33,219 nucleotides of DNA from Curtobacterium sp. A7_M15 (GCF_030705415.1 NZ_JAUZED010000032.1:1-33219); one strand, 5' to 3'. Positions 1-8,176 are shown, counted from the first letter of the stretch. The notes: a model not told the origin generated them from the sequence alone. Numbers and translations are program-made.

Positions 1-36
1 CGGGAGGCGCGGTGCGGGCTGGCACCGCGCCTCCCG
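1..36 (-). terminator. Hairpin terminator of the GH172 operon
   Basis: Positions 1-15 and 22-36 form a perfect 15-bp inverted repeat with a 6-nt loop. It lies 12 nt beyond the stop codon of the GH172 gene on the minus strand. There is no clear T-tract, as is common in high-GC actinobacteria. The arm core GGGAGGCGCGGTGC recurs at several other gene ends in the window. Confidence 0.75.
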
Positions 37-48
37 TCCGCCGGTCGG

Positions 49-1146
49 TCACCGTGGGACGCGCGCCGCCGCGTCGGGCAGGGTCGGGAACGACGCGTGC
101 GGCTCCGACTGGTACCAGTACGCGACGGTGCTGACGTCGTCCGAGCGCTCGAACAGGCCGTGGTCCCATGTGCCGATCTGCTGGACCGTGACACGCAGGT
201 CCTCCTCGAACCAGATCGGGTCGGGCAGGTGCCACCGGTAGAGCGCGTGCATCGGCGCGACCGCGTGGATGAACTCCGAGGCCCCCGTGGTGTCACGGCT
301 GCTGCAGAAGGGGTAGCCGAAGTACGGCGCGCTGAAGGTCAGCGGGATCGGCTCCGGGGACGCTCGGAGCTCGTCCTGGAACGCCCATGCTCCGCCGGCG
401 TAGTCCTCGAGGCCGGTGCTGCACAGCGAGGGCAGGTCGCCGTCACCGTCGATGAAGAACTTCACCTCGCCCTCGCCCCACCAGAACCGGCTGAGGGACG
501 CGAGGGCCACGTAGGTGCCGACGTACCGGCCGCGGCCGCGCACACCGTCGAGGATCACGTGGTCCTCGCCGAGCGCGGTGGAGGCGTTCGAGCGCCGCCA
601 CTGGGCGTGGAAGTAGGGCGTGTCCTCGGCGATGTCGTCCCCGGTGGTCAGGTCGACCTGGAAGAAGACGTGCTCGAGGTCGGCTCCGTGCTCGCTCGTG
701 AGGGAGAGGCGGGCGTGCTTCCGGAACGGCATCGGGAAGTAGCTGTTCATCCCGCCGGTCGGGGCGACGGTGATCGGCTCGCTCGTGACGAGTGCGCGGG
801 TGGCGAAGCCGTTGCAGAAGAAGTCCCCGAGCGGGACCTCGACCGAGGGTTCCTCCTCGTCGTCCCAGTACGCGCGGAGCACGAGGTCGCGGAGGACGAA
901 CGGACCCGCCTCGGTGCGGTCCGTCACCGTGATCCAGATGTGCCGGACGACACCCGGGCCGTCGATGTCGAGCAGGTCGAGCGTGCCGCCGGCGGGCAGC
1001 TGCCCCCAGGCGCTGCCCTTCCGGCCGGGGCCGAGGGCGGAGGACGCGGACGCGGCGACCCCGAACGCCCCGGTGGGGTTCTCGGCGTTGACGGTCCTGG
1101 ATCGCACGCCGGCGGGCGGGGCGAGTTCGGTGAGGGCGGGGAGCAC
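49..1146 (-). CDS. DUF2961 / GH172-family glycoside hydrolase
   Basis: This 365-residue protein matches the DUF2961 family, now classed as GH172. Characterised members act on furanosides: difructose dianhydride I synthase/hydrolase, alpha-D-arabinofuranosidase and alpha-D-fructofuranosidase. Recognisable features are the N-terminal RSRTVNAENPTGAFG segment, the GPGVVRHIWIT strand, LRAYWDDEEEPSVEVPLGDFF, FWWGEGEVKFFIDGD and the GLEDY motif, which are typical of the jelly-roll fold. No signal peptide is seen, so it probably acts in the cytoplasm on an imported oligosaccharide. It is the last gene of an operon behind two ABC permeases. The GTG start at 1146 follows an AGGAGG 4 nt upstream; an alternative GTG at 1194 overlaps the permease stop and would add 16 residues. 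The family assignment is confident, but the exact furanoside substrate is inference. Confidence 0.88.
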   Translation of the reverse strand: MLPALTELAPPAGVRSRTVNAENPTGAFGVAASASSALGPGRKGSAWGQLPAGGTLDLLDIDGPGVVRHIWITVTDRTEAGPFVLRDLVLRAYWDDEEEPSVEVPLGDFFCNGFATRALVTSEPITVAPTGGMNSYFPMPFRKHARLSLTSEHGADLEHVFFQVDLTTGDDIAEDTPYFHAQWRRSNASTALGEDHVILDGVRGRGRYVGTYVALASLSRFWWGEGEVKFFIDGDGDLPSLCSTGLEDYAGGAWAFQDELRASPEPIPLTFSAPYFGYPFCSSRDTTGASEFIHAVAPMHALYRWHLPDPIWFEEDLRVTVQQIGTWDHGLFERSDDVSTVAYWYQSEPHASFPTLPDAAARVPR

Positions 1147-1190
1147 GGGGCCTCCTGGGTTCGGTGCGGGGTCGGGGTGAGCGGTGTCGT

Positions 1191-2081
1191 TCACTTGACC
1201 GAGCCAGCGGTGACACCGCGGCTCAGGGTTCGCTGGAAGACGAGGAAGAACACCAGCGTCGGGAGCAGGGACAGCAGCGAGCCCGCGTTCAGCGCCGTCA
1301 GGTCGATGCTGTTCTGGCCCTGCAGGGTCGCCAGGGCGATCGGGATCGTCTGCGCGGACTGGTCGCTCAGCAGGACGAGGGGGATGTAGAACTCGTTCCA
1401 GGTCCAGACGAAGAAGAACACGACGAGGACGCTCAGCGTCGGTCGGAGCACCGGGAAGACCACGGACCAGAGGATCCGGAACCGTCCGGCGCCGTCGAGC
1501 GCGGCCGCCTCGAGCAGCGACTGCGGGATGGTGCTCATCACGCTCGAGAGCAGGTAGGTGCCGAAGGCCGCCTGCAGCACCGTGAACACGATGACGACGC
1601 TCCAGATCGTGTTGAACAGCCCGGTCGCCTGCGCTCCGTAGAAGAGCGGGTAGATGAGCGACTCCTGCGGCAGCATCGTGGCGAGCAGGAACACGGCGAG
1701 CAGCCACGTCCGGCCCCGGACGCGACCGATGCCGAGCGCGTACGAGGTGACGAGGGCGAGTGCGGTGCCGAGGACCGCGACGAGTCCGGAGATGACGATC
1801 GAGTTGACGAGTGCCCGCGGGTAGTCGACGAGCGCCAGGTACTGCTGGAACGCCTCCGTGCTGAGGTGCGTCGGCAGCGCGAGGGGGCCGTGCGCCGAGT
1901 AGTCGGCCCCGGTCTTGAACGCGTTCAGGACGAGCAGCAGCAGGGGCGCGAGCATGAGCAGCGCGAACGCCACGGCGACGGCGAGCACGATCCACCGTGT
2001 GACGCCGCGGCGCTTCCGACGCGGAGCCTCGAGGCGAGGTGCGGCTGTCGGGGTGGTGGTCTCGGTGACGACGGCGCTCAT
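1191..2081 (-). CDS. Carbohydrate ABC transporter permease, MalG/CUT1 type
   Basis: This 296-residue inner-membrane permease is one of two forming the channel of an ABC sugar importer. A charged N-terminus (RRKRR) precedes the first membrane helix near residues 29-52, and about five further hydrophobic segments follow. The EAA loop that contacts the ATPase is visible as LLEAAALDGAG followed by VVFPVLRP. The short hydrophilic N-terminus and the C-terminal RTLSRGVTAGSVK are typical of MalG-type (COG0395) partners. Its ATG overlaps the TGA of the upstream permease by one base (TGATG), implying translational coupling. No ATPase gene is present in the operon; a shared MsiK-like ATPase encoded elsewhere, as in many actinobacteria, is the likely partner (inference). 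Confidence 0.93.
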   Translation of the reverse strand: MSAVVTETTTPTAAPRLEAPRRKRRGVTRWIVLAVAVAFALLMLAPLLLLVLNAFKTGADYSAHGPLALPTHLSTEAFQQYLALVDYPRALVNSIVISGLVAVLGTALALVTSYALGIGRVRGRTWLLAVFLLATMLPQESLIYPLFYGAQATGLFNTIWSVVIVFTVLQAAFGTYLLSSVMSTIPQSLLEAAALDGAGRFRILWSVVFPVLRPTLSVLVVFFFVWTWNEFYIPLVLLSDQSAQTIPIALATLQGQNSIDLTALNAGSLLSLLPTLVFFLVFQRTLSRGVTAGSVK

Positions 2082-3043
2082 CAGGCGTCCTTCCCTTCGG
2101 CGTCGCGACGCTGCAGCCACATGAGGACCCCGGCGATCACGAAGATGACGACCGACATCACCGTGGCGATGGCGGATCCGTACCCGACCTTCGACAGCTC
2201 GAAGAAGTTCCGGTACGAGTAGTACGACGGCACGACCGTGGAGCCCTCCGGGCCCCCGCCGGTGAGGATCAGGATCGGCGCGAACACCTTGAGCGCCCCG
2301 ACCGTCGCGGTGATCACGACGACGAAGACCTCGGGACGGATCTGCGGCAGCGTGATCGCCGTGAAGCGTCGCCACCAGCCGGCGCCGTCGAGCGACGCGG
2401 CCTCGTAGAGCTCGGGGTCGACCCGCTGCAGGGCGGCCATGAACACCACGACCGGGTACCCGATCTGCAGCCACACGAGCACGAGCATCACCGCGTAGAT
2501 CGCGATGTCCGGGTTGCCCAACCAGTCCGGCGGACTCGTGTCGCCGACCGCCGCGAGCACGCTGTTCAGCAGTCCGTTCTGCGTCGCGAGCACCCAGCTC
2601 CACACGAAACCGGCGACCGCGATCGGCAGGATCTGCGGCAGGTAGTACAGGGCGCGGAGCGTGGCCGCGACCTTCGGGCCGAACTCGCGGCCGAGGTGGT
2701 CGAACAGCATCGCGGCGAGGACGAGGCCGATGAGCGTCGGTACCACGACGATGCCGACGATCATGAAGACCGAGTTCTTGAAGGCCAGCCAGAACTGGGC
2801 GTCGCCGAGCAGGTCGACGTAGTTGCCGAGGCCGTACCAGCGCATCGGGGCGAGGCCGCCCTTCCACTGGAACAGGCTGTACCAGATGTTCATCCCGAAG
2901 GGGACGAGCACGATGGCGAGGGTCCCGATGAACATCGGGACGAGGTACCACCAGTACGAGTGCTGACGGTGGCTACGGGATCTGGTGCGTCCGGTCCGCG
3001 CGGCGGTGGGCGCGCGTCGGACGCTCGGGGTGGTCGCGGTCAT
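2081..3043 (-). CDS. Carbohydrate ABC transporter permease, MalF/CUT1 type
   Basis: This 320-residue membrane protein is the first permease of the operon. After a basic N-terminus, the first helix (WWYLVPMFIGTLAIVLVPF) is followed by the NIWYSLFQWKGG periplasm-facing segment characteristic of MalF-like (COG1175) proteins. The EAA loop reads YEAASLDGAGWWRRF then ITLPQIRP, and GGGPEGSTVV follows in the usual place. The ATG is preceded by AGGAG at 7 nt. It starts 15 nt after the stop of the solute-binding lipoprotein gene and overlaps the second permease, so the three are transcribed together. The substrate is unknown; the linked GH172 enzyme suggests a furanose-containing oligosaccharide. Confidence 0.93.
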   Translation of the reverse strand: MTATTPSVRRAPTAARTGRTRSRSHRQHSYWWYLVPMFIGTLAIVLVPFGMNIWYSLFQWKGGLAPMRWYGLGNYVDLLGDAQFWLAFKNSVFMIVGIVVVPTLIGLVLAAMLFDHLGREFGPKVAATLRALYYLPQILPIAVAGFVWSWVLATQNGLLNSVLAAVGDTSPPDWLGNPDIAIYAVMLVLVWLQIGYPVVVFMAALQRVDPELYEAASLDGAGWWRRFTAITLPQIRPEVFVVVITATVGALKVFAPILILTGGGPEGSTVVPSYYSYRNFFELSKVGYGSAIATVMSVVIFVIAGVLMWLQRRDAEGKDA

Positions 3044-3058
3044 GACGTCTCCTGCGCC

Positions 3059-4378
3059 TCAGCCCTGGTCGACGGTCTTCTTGCCGTCGTCGTAGAAGGC
3101 CTGCAGCTTGTCGAGGTACTGGTCGGCGGTCTCGTTGCCGTTGGACATCGCCGACATGTTGTTCTGGATGAAGTCGAGGAAGCCGGGCACCGGGTAGTCC
3201 GGGTAGAAGCTCAGGGAGTCGTCCTGCACGGTCTTGTCGAAGCCCTCGGTGTACGCCTTGGTGACGGGGTCGGAGATCGTGTCGGTGTCACCCGCCAGCG
3301 GCAACCCGCCGAGCTCGCCCATCCGGTCCTGCACCTTCGCGCTCAGCGTGGTGTTGATCCAGTCGTAGGCGAGGTCCTTGTGCGCGGATTTGGTGGGGAC
3401 GCCCCAGAGGTGCCCGCTCGAGCCCATCTGGAGGTTCGCGCCGGGCAGGGTGAACGATCCCCAGTCGAAGGACGCGTCCTTCTTGACCCGGGGGAAGATG
3501 CTCTGGTTCCACGGGACCATGGCGGCCTTGCCGCTCAGGAAGTTGACCGTCGCCTGCTCGTAGCTGAGGCCGCCGAGGTCCTTGCCCACGTACCCCTTGT
3601 CGATCCAGTCCTGGAACTCCTCGGTGCCCTGCTTCCACGGCCCCTTGGTGAAGTCGGTCTTCCCCTTGAGGAACATGAAGTCGTCGATCTGCTTCCGGTT
3701 GGCGTGGGCGGAGACGAGCGAGTACCAGATCCACATCTGGTTGAAGCCCTGGTTGACCGCCGACGACGAGGAGATCGGCGTGGTGCCGGCAGCCTTGAGC
3801 TTCGCGAGCGCGTCGGTGAACTCGGCCATCGTGCGCGGCTCCGACGTGATCCCGGCCTGCTGGAACTGCTCCTTGTTGTAGTAGAAGGTGACGTACTCGC
3901 CCACGTTCGGGATGCCGTACCAGCTGCCGCTCCCGGCCTTGCCCTGGTCGTCGTACTTCGCGAACGACTGCATGCCGCCGGTGATCTTCTCGTCCCAGCC
4001 GTACTTCGCCACGGGCTCGTCGAGCGGCTCGAGGAGTCCCTGGCTGGCGAGCTGCCCGCCGTCGGCGTTGCCCTTGTTGAACTCGACGACGTCGGGCACG
4101 GAGTTGCCCCCGAGCACGAGCTTGGCGTTCTTGCGGAACCCGTCGAAGCTCGTGGTCTGGAACTTGACCGTGATGTCGGGGTGCTTCTTCTTGAAGATGT
4201 CGAGCGCGAGCTGCCAGCCCTGGCCCTGCGCGGTCGTCTTGTCCTCGTACTGGAGGATCGTGAAGGTCTTGTCGCCGCCGGATCCCGCGGTGCTGCAGCC
4301 GGTGAGGGCGGCTGCAGCGAGCGCGATGGTGGTGACGGCGACGGCCCGGAGGGTCGCTCGGCGTGTGGAACGGAACAT
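3059..4378 (-). CDS. Sugar ABC transporter solute-binding lipoprotein
   Basis: This 439-residue extracellular binding protein captures a sugar and delivers it to the two downstream permeases. The signal peptide has an RSTRR basic region, a hydrophobic core and the lipobox LTGC, with the lipidated cysteine at residue 28. The mature part carries SBP family 1 (COG1653) features: FTILQYEDKT, a KKHPDITVKF strand, the YGIPNVGEYVTFYYNKEQF segment and FLSGKAAMVPWNQ. The ATG at 4378 is preceded by AGGAG 7 nt upstream; longer in-frame upstream extensions would spoil the signal peptide and are rejected. A 10-bp hairpin lies between the lacI-type gene and this gene. Confidence 0.93.
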   Translation of the reverse strand: MFRSTRRATLRAVAVTTIALAAAALTGCSTAGSGGDKTFTILQYEDKTTAQGQGWQLALDIFKKKHPDITVKFQTTSFDGFRKNAKLVLGGNSVPDVVEFNKGNADGGQLASQGLLEPLDEPVAKYGWDEKITGGMQSFAKYDDQGKAGSGSWYGIPNVGEYVTFYYNKEQFQQAGITSEPRTMAEFTDALAKLKAAGTTPISSSSAVNQGFNQMWIWYSLVSAHANRKQIDDFMFLKGKTDFTKGPWKQGTEEFQDWIDKGYVGKDLGGLSYEQATVNFLSGKAAMVPWNQSIFPRVKKDASFDWGSFTLPGANLQMGSSGHLWGVPTKSAHKDLAYDWINTTLSAKVQDRMGELGGLPLAGDTDTISDPVTKAYTEGFDKTVQDDSLSFYPDYPVPGFLDFIQNNMSAMSNGNETADQYLDKLQAFYDDGKKTVDQG

Positions 4379-4432
4379 GGTGCAGCTCCTTCGCTGGTTC
4401 GGTGGCGGGCGCACGCGGGCGCACTCGACCAC

Positions 4433-4456
4433 CGCGACGTGCCCGTGCACGTCGCG
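4433..4456 (-). promoter_or_regulatory. Intra-operon hairpin between regulator and binding-protein genes
   Basis: Arms 4433-4442 and 4447-4456 (CGCGACGTGC / GCACGTCGCG) pair perfectly around a 4-nt loop in the 108-nt gap between the LacI-type gene and the binding-protein gene. It could act as a partial terminator or as an mRNA stabiliser that lets the binding protein be made in excess over its permeases. The role is inference. Confidence 0.45.
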
Positions 4457-4486
4457 TTCGGGTGGGGTGGGAAGGTGGGGCTCGGG

Positions 4487-5530
4487 TCAGGGCGGGTCGC
4501 GCGGTGGCGCCACCGACCCCCTGACGACGATCGGGCAGTGCATCCGGCAGCCGACCGGGTCCGGTCGGCTGCCCGTGGGCTGGGCGATCTGCGCGAGGAT
4601 GCGCTCGACCGCCCAGTCGCCCATCGCACGGTGCGGGAGCTGCACGGTGGTGAGCCCCGGGTCGAGTGCCTCGGCGACGAACTCCTGGTTGTCGAAGCCG
4701 ACGATGGAGAGGTCGGTGGGGATCGCGAGGTCGAGCGACCGGGCCACCTGGTAGAAGCCCATCGCGATCTGGTCGCCGAAGCAGAAGACGGCGGTCGGCC
4801 GCGCGCTGACGGGCCGCTCGAGGAGTGCCCGCGCGGGGGTGATGCCGTCGGCGGTCGCCGCGTCGACGGCGGTGACGACCAGATCGGGGTCGAAGGGGAT
4901 CCCCGCCGCGGCGAGGGCGCGGCGGTACCCCTTCGTGCGGAGGTCGTCGGCGATCGGGTACGCGCTGACCGTGCAGAACCCGATGCGGCGGTGTCCGGCC
5001 TCGACGAGGTGCGTCACCGCGTCGAACGCGCCACGCTCCTCGTCCGGTACGACGAAGTCGGCGCTCCGCTCGTCGCCGTCCGGGCGTCCGTCGAGCAGGA
5101 CCACCGGCGTCGTCATCGGGACCTGCGGCCGCTCGACCGTGCGGTGGTACGTCGCCGCGACGATCAGGCCGTCGACGTTGCGCTGCAGGAGCGACTGCAC
5201 CGCCGGCGTCTGCAGGTCCTCGTTCCCGCCGGTGTCGACGAGCATGAGCACGTACCCGTGACGCCAGGCGGCCTCCTGCGCCCCGGCGAGCATCGCGCTC
5301 GAGAAGGGGACCGTCGCGACGCGGTCCGAGACCAGGCCGATGGTCTGCGTCTGCTTCGACTTGAGCGAGCGGGCGAGCTGGTTCGGGACGTACCCGAACG
5401 TGCGGGCGAGTTCCCGGATGCGGCCCGCCGTGTCGACGTTCACCCGACCGGCGTCGCGGTCGTTCAGGACGAGCGACACCGACGACACGGACACGCCCAG
5501 CTGGGCGGCGATGTCCTTCATCGTCAGCAC
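4487..5530 (-). CDS. LacI-family transcriptional regulator (GH172 operon)
   Basis: This 347-residue DNA-binding repressor opens the minus-strand sugar operon. The N-terminal helix-turn-helix reads KDIAAQLGVSVSSVSLVLND, followed by the hinge helix region YVPNQLARSLKSKQTQTIG. A periplasmic-binding-protein-like sensor domain follows, with VDGLIVAATY, HRRIGFC, TAVFCFGDQIAMGF, DLSIVGFDNQEF and LTTVQLPH, all characteristic of the family. The GTG at 5530 has AAGGAG about 7 nt upstream and is preferred; an internal ATG three codons later is possible but too far from the ribosome site. It probably binds the palindromes just upstream (5545-5611) and represses its own operon until an imported sugar binds. 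The divergent MFS gene may share this control. Confidence 0.9.
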   Translation of the reverse strand: MLTMKDIAAQLGVSVSSVSLVLNDRDAGRVNVDTAGRIRELARTFGYVPNQLARSLKSKQTQTIGLVSDRVATVPFSSAMLAGAQEAAWRHGYVLMLVDTGGNEDLQTPAVQSLLQRNVDGLIVAATYHRTVERPQVPMTTPVVLLDGRPDGDERSADFVVPDEERGAFDAVTHLVEAGHRRIGFCTVSAYPIADDLRTKGYRRALAAAGIPFDPDLVVTAVDAATADGITPARALLERPVSARPTAVFCFGDQIAMGFYQVARSLDLAIPTDLSIVGFDNQEFVAEALDPGLTTVQLPHRAMGDWAVERILAQIAQPTGSRPDPVGCRMHCPIVVRGSVAPPRDPP

Positions 5531-5544
5531 GGCTCGCTCCTTCG

Positions 5545-5560
5545 CGTCGATCGATCGACG
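5545..5560. promoter_or_regulatory. 16-bp perfect palindrome upstream of the LacI-type gene
   Basis: CGTCGATCGATCGACG is a perfect palindrome located 15 bp before the GTG start of the LacI-type gene. The position fits an autorepression operator. Its sequence differs from the other two palindromes in this gap, so the cognate protein is uncertain. Confidence 0.4.
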
Positions 5561-5567
5561 TGGTCCG

Positions 5568-5579
5568 TCAATCGATTGA
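5568..5579. promoter_or_regulatory. 12-bp palindrome TCAATCGATTGA, likely LacI-type operator
   Basis: This perfect palindrome has a central CG and lies 38 bp upstream of the LacI-type start codon. A central CpG and TCAA/TTGA half-sites fit LacI-family operators. The downstream element at 5593-5611 has the same TCAA/TTGA half-sites, supporting a single binding protein. Confidence 0.5.
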
Positions 5580-5592
5580 TGTGACGGTAGGA

Positions 5593-5611
5593 GCGTCAAA
5601 CGCGTTGACGC
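5593..5611. promoter_or_regulatory. Inverted repeat GCGTCAA-N5-TTGACGC, likely LacI-type operator
   Basis: Seven-base arms flank ACGCG, and an AACGCGTT core is itself palindromic. A related element, GAAATGCGTTGA, occurs at 5635-5646 and could be a second, weaker site. The site sits where a promoter for the minus-strand operon would lie: TTGACG read on the minus strand resembles a -35 box. Confidence 0.5.
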
Positions 5612-5702
5612 AAAACCCCGAACCGGATCGGGACGAAATGCGTTGATGAACGTCGGACCGATGGCACACAACCGCTTCCGGAGAGGCGATCGTACGCGTT
5701 CG

Positions 5703-5746
5703 ACGGTTTCCGTCGTGTGTCGAAACCGTGCACGAAAACGTGCACG
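5703..5746. promoter_or_regulatory. Clustered inverted repeats, candidate DeoR-type operator
   Basis: ACGGTTTC (5703-5710) is mirrored by GAAACCGT (5722-5729). The octamer CGTGCACG, itself a palindrome, appears twice 12 bp apart at 5727-5734 and 5739-5746. The cluster is about 120 bp upstream of the MFS start and is a candidate site for the DeoR regulator encoded in that operon (inference). Confidence 0.4.
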
Positions 5747-5866
5747 CGCCGTCCCTTGTTCCGCACGCTTCCGCGCACCGACACTGTGGTCAGAACCTCC
5801 GCTCCCGTCGCCCGATGCCCGGTGAGCGCTCTCCCTGTCGATCTGAACGAGCAAGGACGACCAGAC

Positions 5867-7276
5867 ATGGCGATACGACCAGTTCCCGCGCAACGGGACC
5901 GCATGACGGGGTACGTGTACATCGCGATCGCCGTCAGCACCCTCGGCGGCCTCATCTTCGGCTACGACATCGGCATCTCCGGCGGCGCCGGCGGCTTCGT
6001 CGCGGGCGACCTCCACCTCGGCTCCTTCCTCGAGGGCGCCGTGGTGAGCGGCTCGACCCTCGGCGGCGCGATCGGTGCGCTCGCCGGCGGCCCGCTGGCC
6101 GACCGGTTCGGACGCCGGTGGACGCTCCTGCTGTCCGGCGTGCTCTTCAGCCTCGGCGCACTGGTGTCGGCGGTGGCACCCGACCTCGCGGTGCTCCTCG
6201 TCGGCCGCGTGGTGGTCGGGCTCGGCGTCGGTGCCGCGTTCGTGCTGATGCCGGTGTACATCGCAGAACTCGCCCCGTCGCGGATCCGGGGCGCGCTCGT
6301 CGCCGGGTTCCAACTGCTCACGACGCTCGGCATCCTCGTCGGCTACGGCATCAACGCCGCGCTCGCCGACTCGCAGGCGTGGCGCTGGTCACTCGGCCTC
6401 GCCGCCGTCCCGGGCATCCTCCTCGCGCTCGGGGTCCTGCTCATCCCCGAGTCGCCGCGGTGGCTCGTCGTGCAGGGTCGCGGGGACGCTGCGCTGCGAG
6501 TGCTCCGGCGGATCCGCGGGCGGGACGACGTCTCCCGCGAGATCGACGAGATCGAGGCCGTGAACCGTGAGGACGCATCGGCCCACCGCGGTCGATGGCG
6601 GGACCTGCTCCGCGGCTGGGTCCGACCGATGGTCGTCGTCGGGATCCTCGTCGCGTTCTTCGCGAACGGGTGCGGCATCAACCTCATCGTGTACTTCGCG
6701 CCGCAGATCCTGCAGTCCGTCGGGATGGGGTCGTCGGCATCCCTGCTCGCCACCGTCGGCCTCGGCGTGGTCAACGTGGTCTTCACCGCGGTCGGGATGG
6801 CGCTCGTCGACCGGGTCGGCCGCCGTCCGATGCTGCTCGTCGGCGCGATCGGCATGACGGTGTCCCTCGGCGCCCTCGCCCTGCTGCTCGCGTTCCCGGT
6901 GAACGGCAGCACGGCCGCGCTGTCGCTCGTCTGCCTCGCGGTGTACATCGTGGTCTACGCCGTGAGTCCGGGGCTCGTGGCCTACGTCGTCATCTCCGAG
7001 ATCTTCCCCCTGCACGTGCGGGCGAAGGCGACGGCCGCGGCGACCTTCGTGATCTTCGCCACCAACCTGGTCATCGGGGTGTTCTCGCTGCCACTCCTCG
7101 ACTCGATCGGTGCACCGGCGACGCTGTCGATCTTCGGTGTCGTGTGCCTGGTGTTCGTGGTCTTCTGCTTCCGGATGCCGGAGACGAAGGGGCGCACGCT
7201 CGAGGAGCTCGAGGAGCACTTCCGCACCGGCTCTGCTCGACCTGCCGAGGACGACCGCCGCCGGGTGGTCGCGTGA
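5867..7276 (+). CDS. MFS sugar porter (sugar:H+ symporter family)
   Basis: This 469-residue transporter has about twelve hydrophobic segments and the full signature set of the sugar porter branch of the major facilitator superfamily. These are GGLIFGYDIGISGG in helix 1, DRFGRRW in the loop 2-3, the PESPRWLV motif after helix 6, the second VDRVGRR motif, and PETKGRTLEELEEHF at the C-terminal end. It most likely imports a monosaccharide by proton symport in the cytoplasmic membrane. The ATG at 5867 has AAGGA about 9 nt upstream; longer forms would add a basic, non-conserved 50-residue extension. Its stop lies just before the DeoR gene, and SIS and ROK genes follow, so the sugar is probably phosphorylated and processed inside the cell. 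Confidence 0.92.
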   Translation: MAIRPVPAQRDRMTGYVYIAIAVSTLGGLIFGYDIGISGGAGGFVAGDLHLGSFLEGAVVSGSTLGGAIGALAGGPLADRFGRRWTLLLSGVLFSLGALVSAVAPDLAVLLVGRVVVGLGVGAAFVLMPVYIAELAPSRIRGALVAGFQLLTTLGILVGYGINAALADSQAWRWSLGLAAVPGILLALGVLLIPESPRWLVVQGRGDAALRVLRRIRGRDDVSREIDEIEAVNREDASAHRGRWRDLLRGWVRPMVVVGILVAFFANGCGINLIVYFAPQILQSVGMGSSASLLATVGLGVVNVVFTAVGMALVDRVGRRPMLLVGAIGMTVSLGALALLLAFPVNGSTAALSLVCLAVYIVVYAVSPGLVAYVVISEIFPLHVRAKATAAATFVIFATNLVIGVFSLPLLDSIGAPATLSIFGVVCLVFVVFCFRMPETKGRTLEELEEHFRTGSARPAEDDRRRVVA

Positions 7277-7317
7277 CTACGATCGAGGTACCTGTCCACC
7301 ACGCCTGGGGGTCCTCG

Positions 7318-8091
7318 ATGCCGCAGACACCGGCCGAGCGGCGACAGGCGATCCTCGACCAGGTGCGGGACAGCGGCTACGTCCGAGCGGTGGACCTCAC
7401 GACCGCGCTCCACGTCGACTCGTCCACGATCCGTCGGGACATGGAACGGCTGGAGCGGGCAGGGCTCATCCGGCGGATGCACGGTGGTGCGCTCCCGGCC
7501 GACCCGGCGGACACGATCGACACCCCGTACGAGGTGCGCCGATCGCAGCACCTCGCGGAGAAGACCGCGATCGGTACCGCAGCCGCAGCTCTCGTCGAGG
7601 ACGGGCAGACGCTCCTGATCGACAACGGCTCGACGGCCTACCAGGTCGCCGCAGCGCTCGGTGACCACCGCGGACTGACCGTGGTGACGAACGACCTCAT
7701 GGTCGCGATGTGCCTCCGGAACCAGGGTGTCCACCAGGTGCACGTCACCGGTGGGCTGCTGCTCGACACCGTCTTCACGCTCGTCGGTCCGACCGCCACA
7801 CGGGCGGTCGAGGACCTGCACGTCGACTGGGCCTTCCTCGGCGCCGAGGGCGTCGACGTCGAAGCCGGCGTCACCAACATCAACGTGGTCGAGATCCCGT
7901 TGAAGCAGGCGATGATCGCGGCCGCACGGCAGGTCGCCGTCGTGGCCGACAGCTCGAAGCTCGGCCGTCGTTCGCTCGCCACGGTGTGCCCGCTCGACGA
8001 CATCGACCTGGTCATCACCGACGACGGTCTCGACCCCGACGAACGCGCCGCGTACGGGCCGGCGCTGCACTGCGTCCCCGTCGCCCGCTGA
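7318..8091 (+). CDS. DeoR/GlpR-family transcriptional regulator
   Basis: This 257-residue repressor has the DeoR winged helix at the N-terminus: AERRQAILDQVRDSGYVRAVDLTTAL, then DSSTIRRDMERLERAGLIRRMHGGA. The DeoRC sensor domain follows, with EKTAIGTAAAALVEDGQTLLIDNGST, VTNDLMVA, the HVTGGLL strand, FLGAEGVD and VADSSKLGRRS, where sugar phosphates bind in characterised members. The ATG at 7318 matches the usual family N-terminus. A GTG at 7273 that overlaps the MFS stop (GTGA) is an alternative adding 15 residues. Its position inside the MFS-SIS-ROK operon suggests that it senses the phosphorylated product of the ROK kinase. Confidence 0.9.
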   Translation: MPQTPAERRQAILDQVRDSGYVRAVDLTTALHVDSSTIRRDMERLERAGLIRRMHGGALPADPADTIDTPYEVRRSQHLAEKTAIGTAAAALVEDGQTLLIDNGSTAYQVAAALGDHRGLTVVTNDLMVAMCLRNQGVHQVHVTGGLLLDTVFTLVGPTATRAVEDLHVDWAFLGAEGVDVEAGVTNINVVEIPLKQAMIAAARQVAVVADSSKLGRRSLATVCPLDDIDLVITDDGLDPDERAAYGPALHCVPVAR

Positions 8092-8176
8092 CCCGCGTAC
8101 CGCCCGTCCGCGCCGCGCTGCCAAACGCACCGGCCTCTCCATCTCCACCCGTCCCAGAACCAACGAGGGAACCACC

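Larger units (their letters stand above)
5531..5866. promoter_or_regulatory. Divergent control region between LacI operon and MFS cassette
   Basis: This 336-nt stretch has no convincing gene. It holds three probable LacI-type palindromes near the minus-strand operon. Nearer the MFS gene are an ACGGTTTC/GAAACCGT inverted repeat (5703-5710 and 5722-5729) and the motif CGTGCACG-AAAA-CGTGCACG (5727-5746). No promoter for the plus-strand operon is clear by eye. Confidence 0.55.

Noticed and set aside
49..5530. ABC ATPase gene for the sugar importer
   Set aside because: No Walker A/signature motif pair is found in this operon or in the second one; the ATPase must be elsewhere.
2696..5584. Plus-strand open frame of 962 codons opposite the permease, binding-protein and LacI genes
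   Set aside because: It is rich in Val, Glu, Arg and Asp with no domain, and lies antisense to four well-supported genes. Long antisense frames are expected at this GC content.
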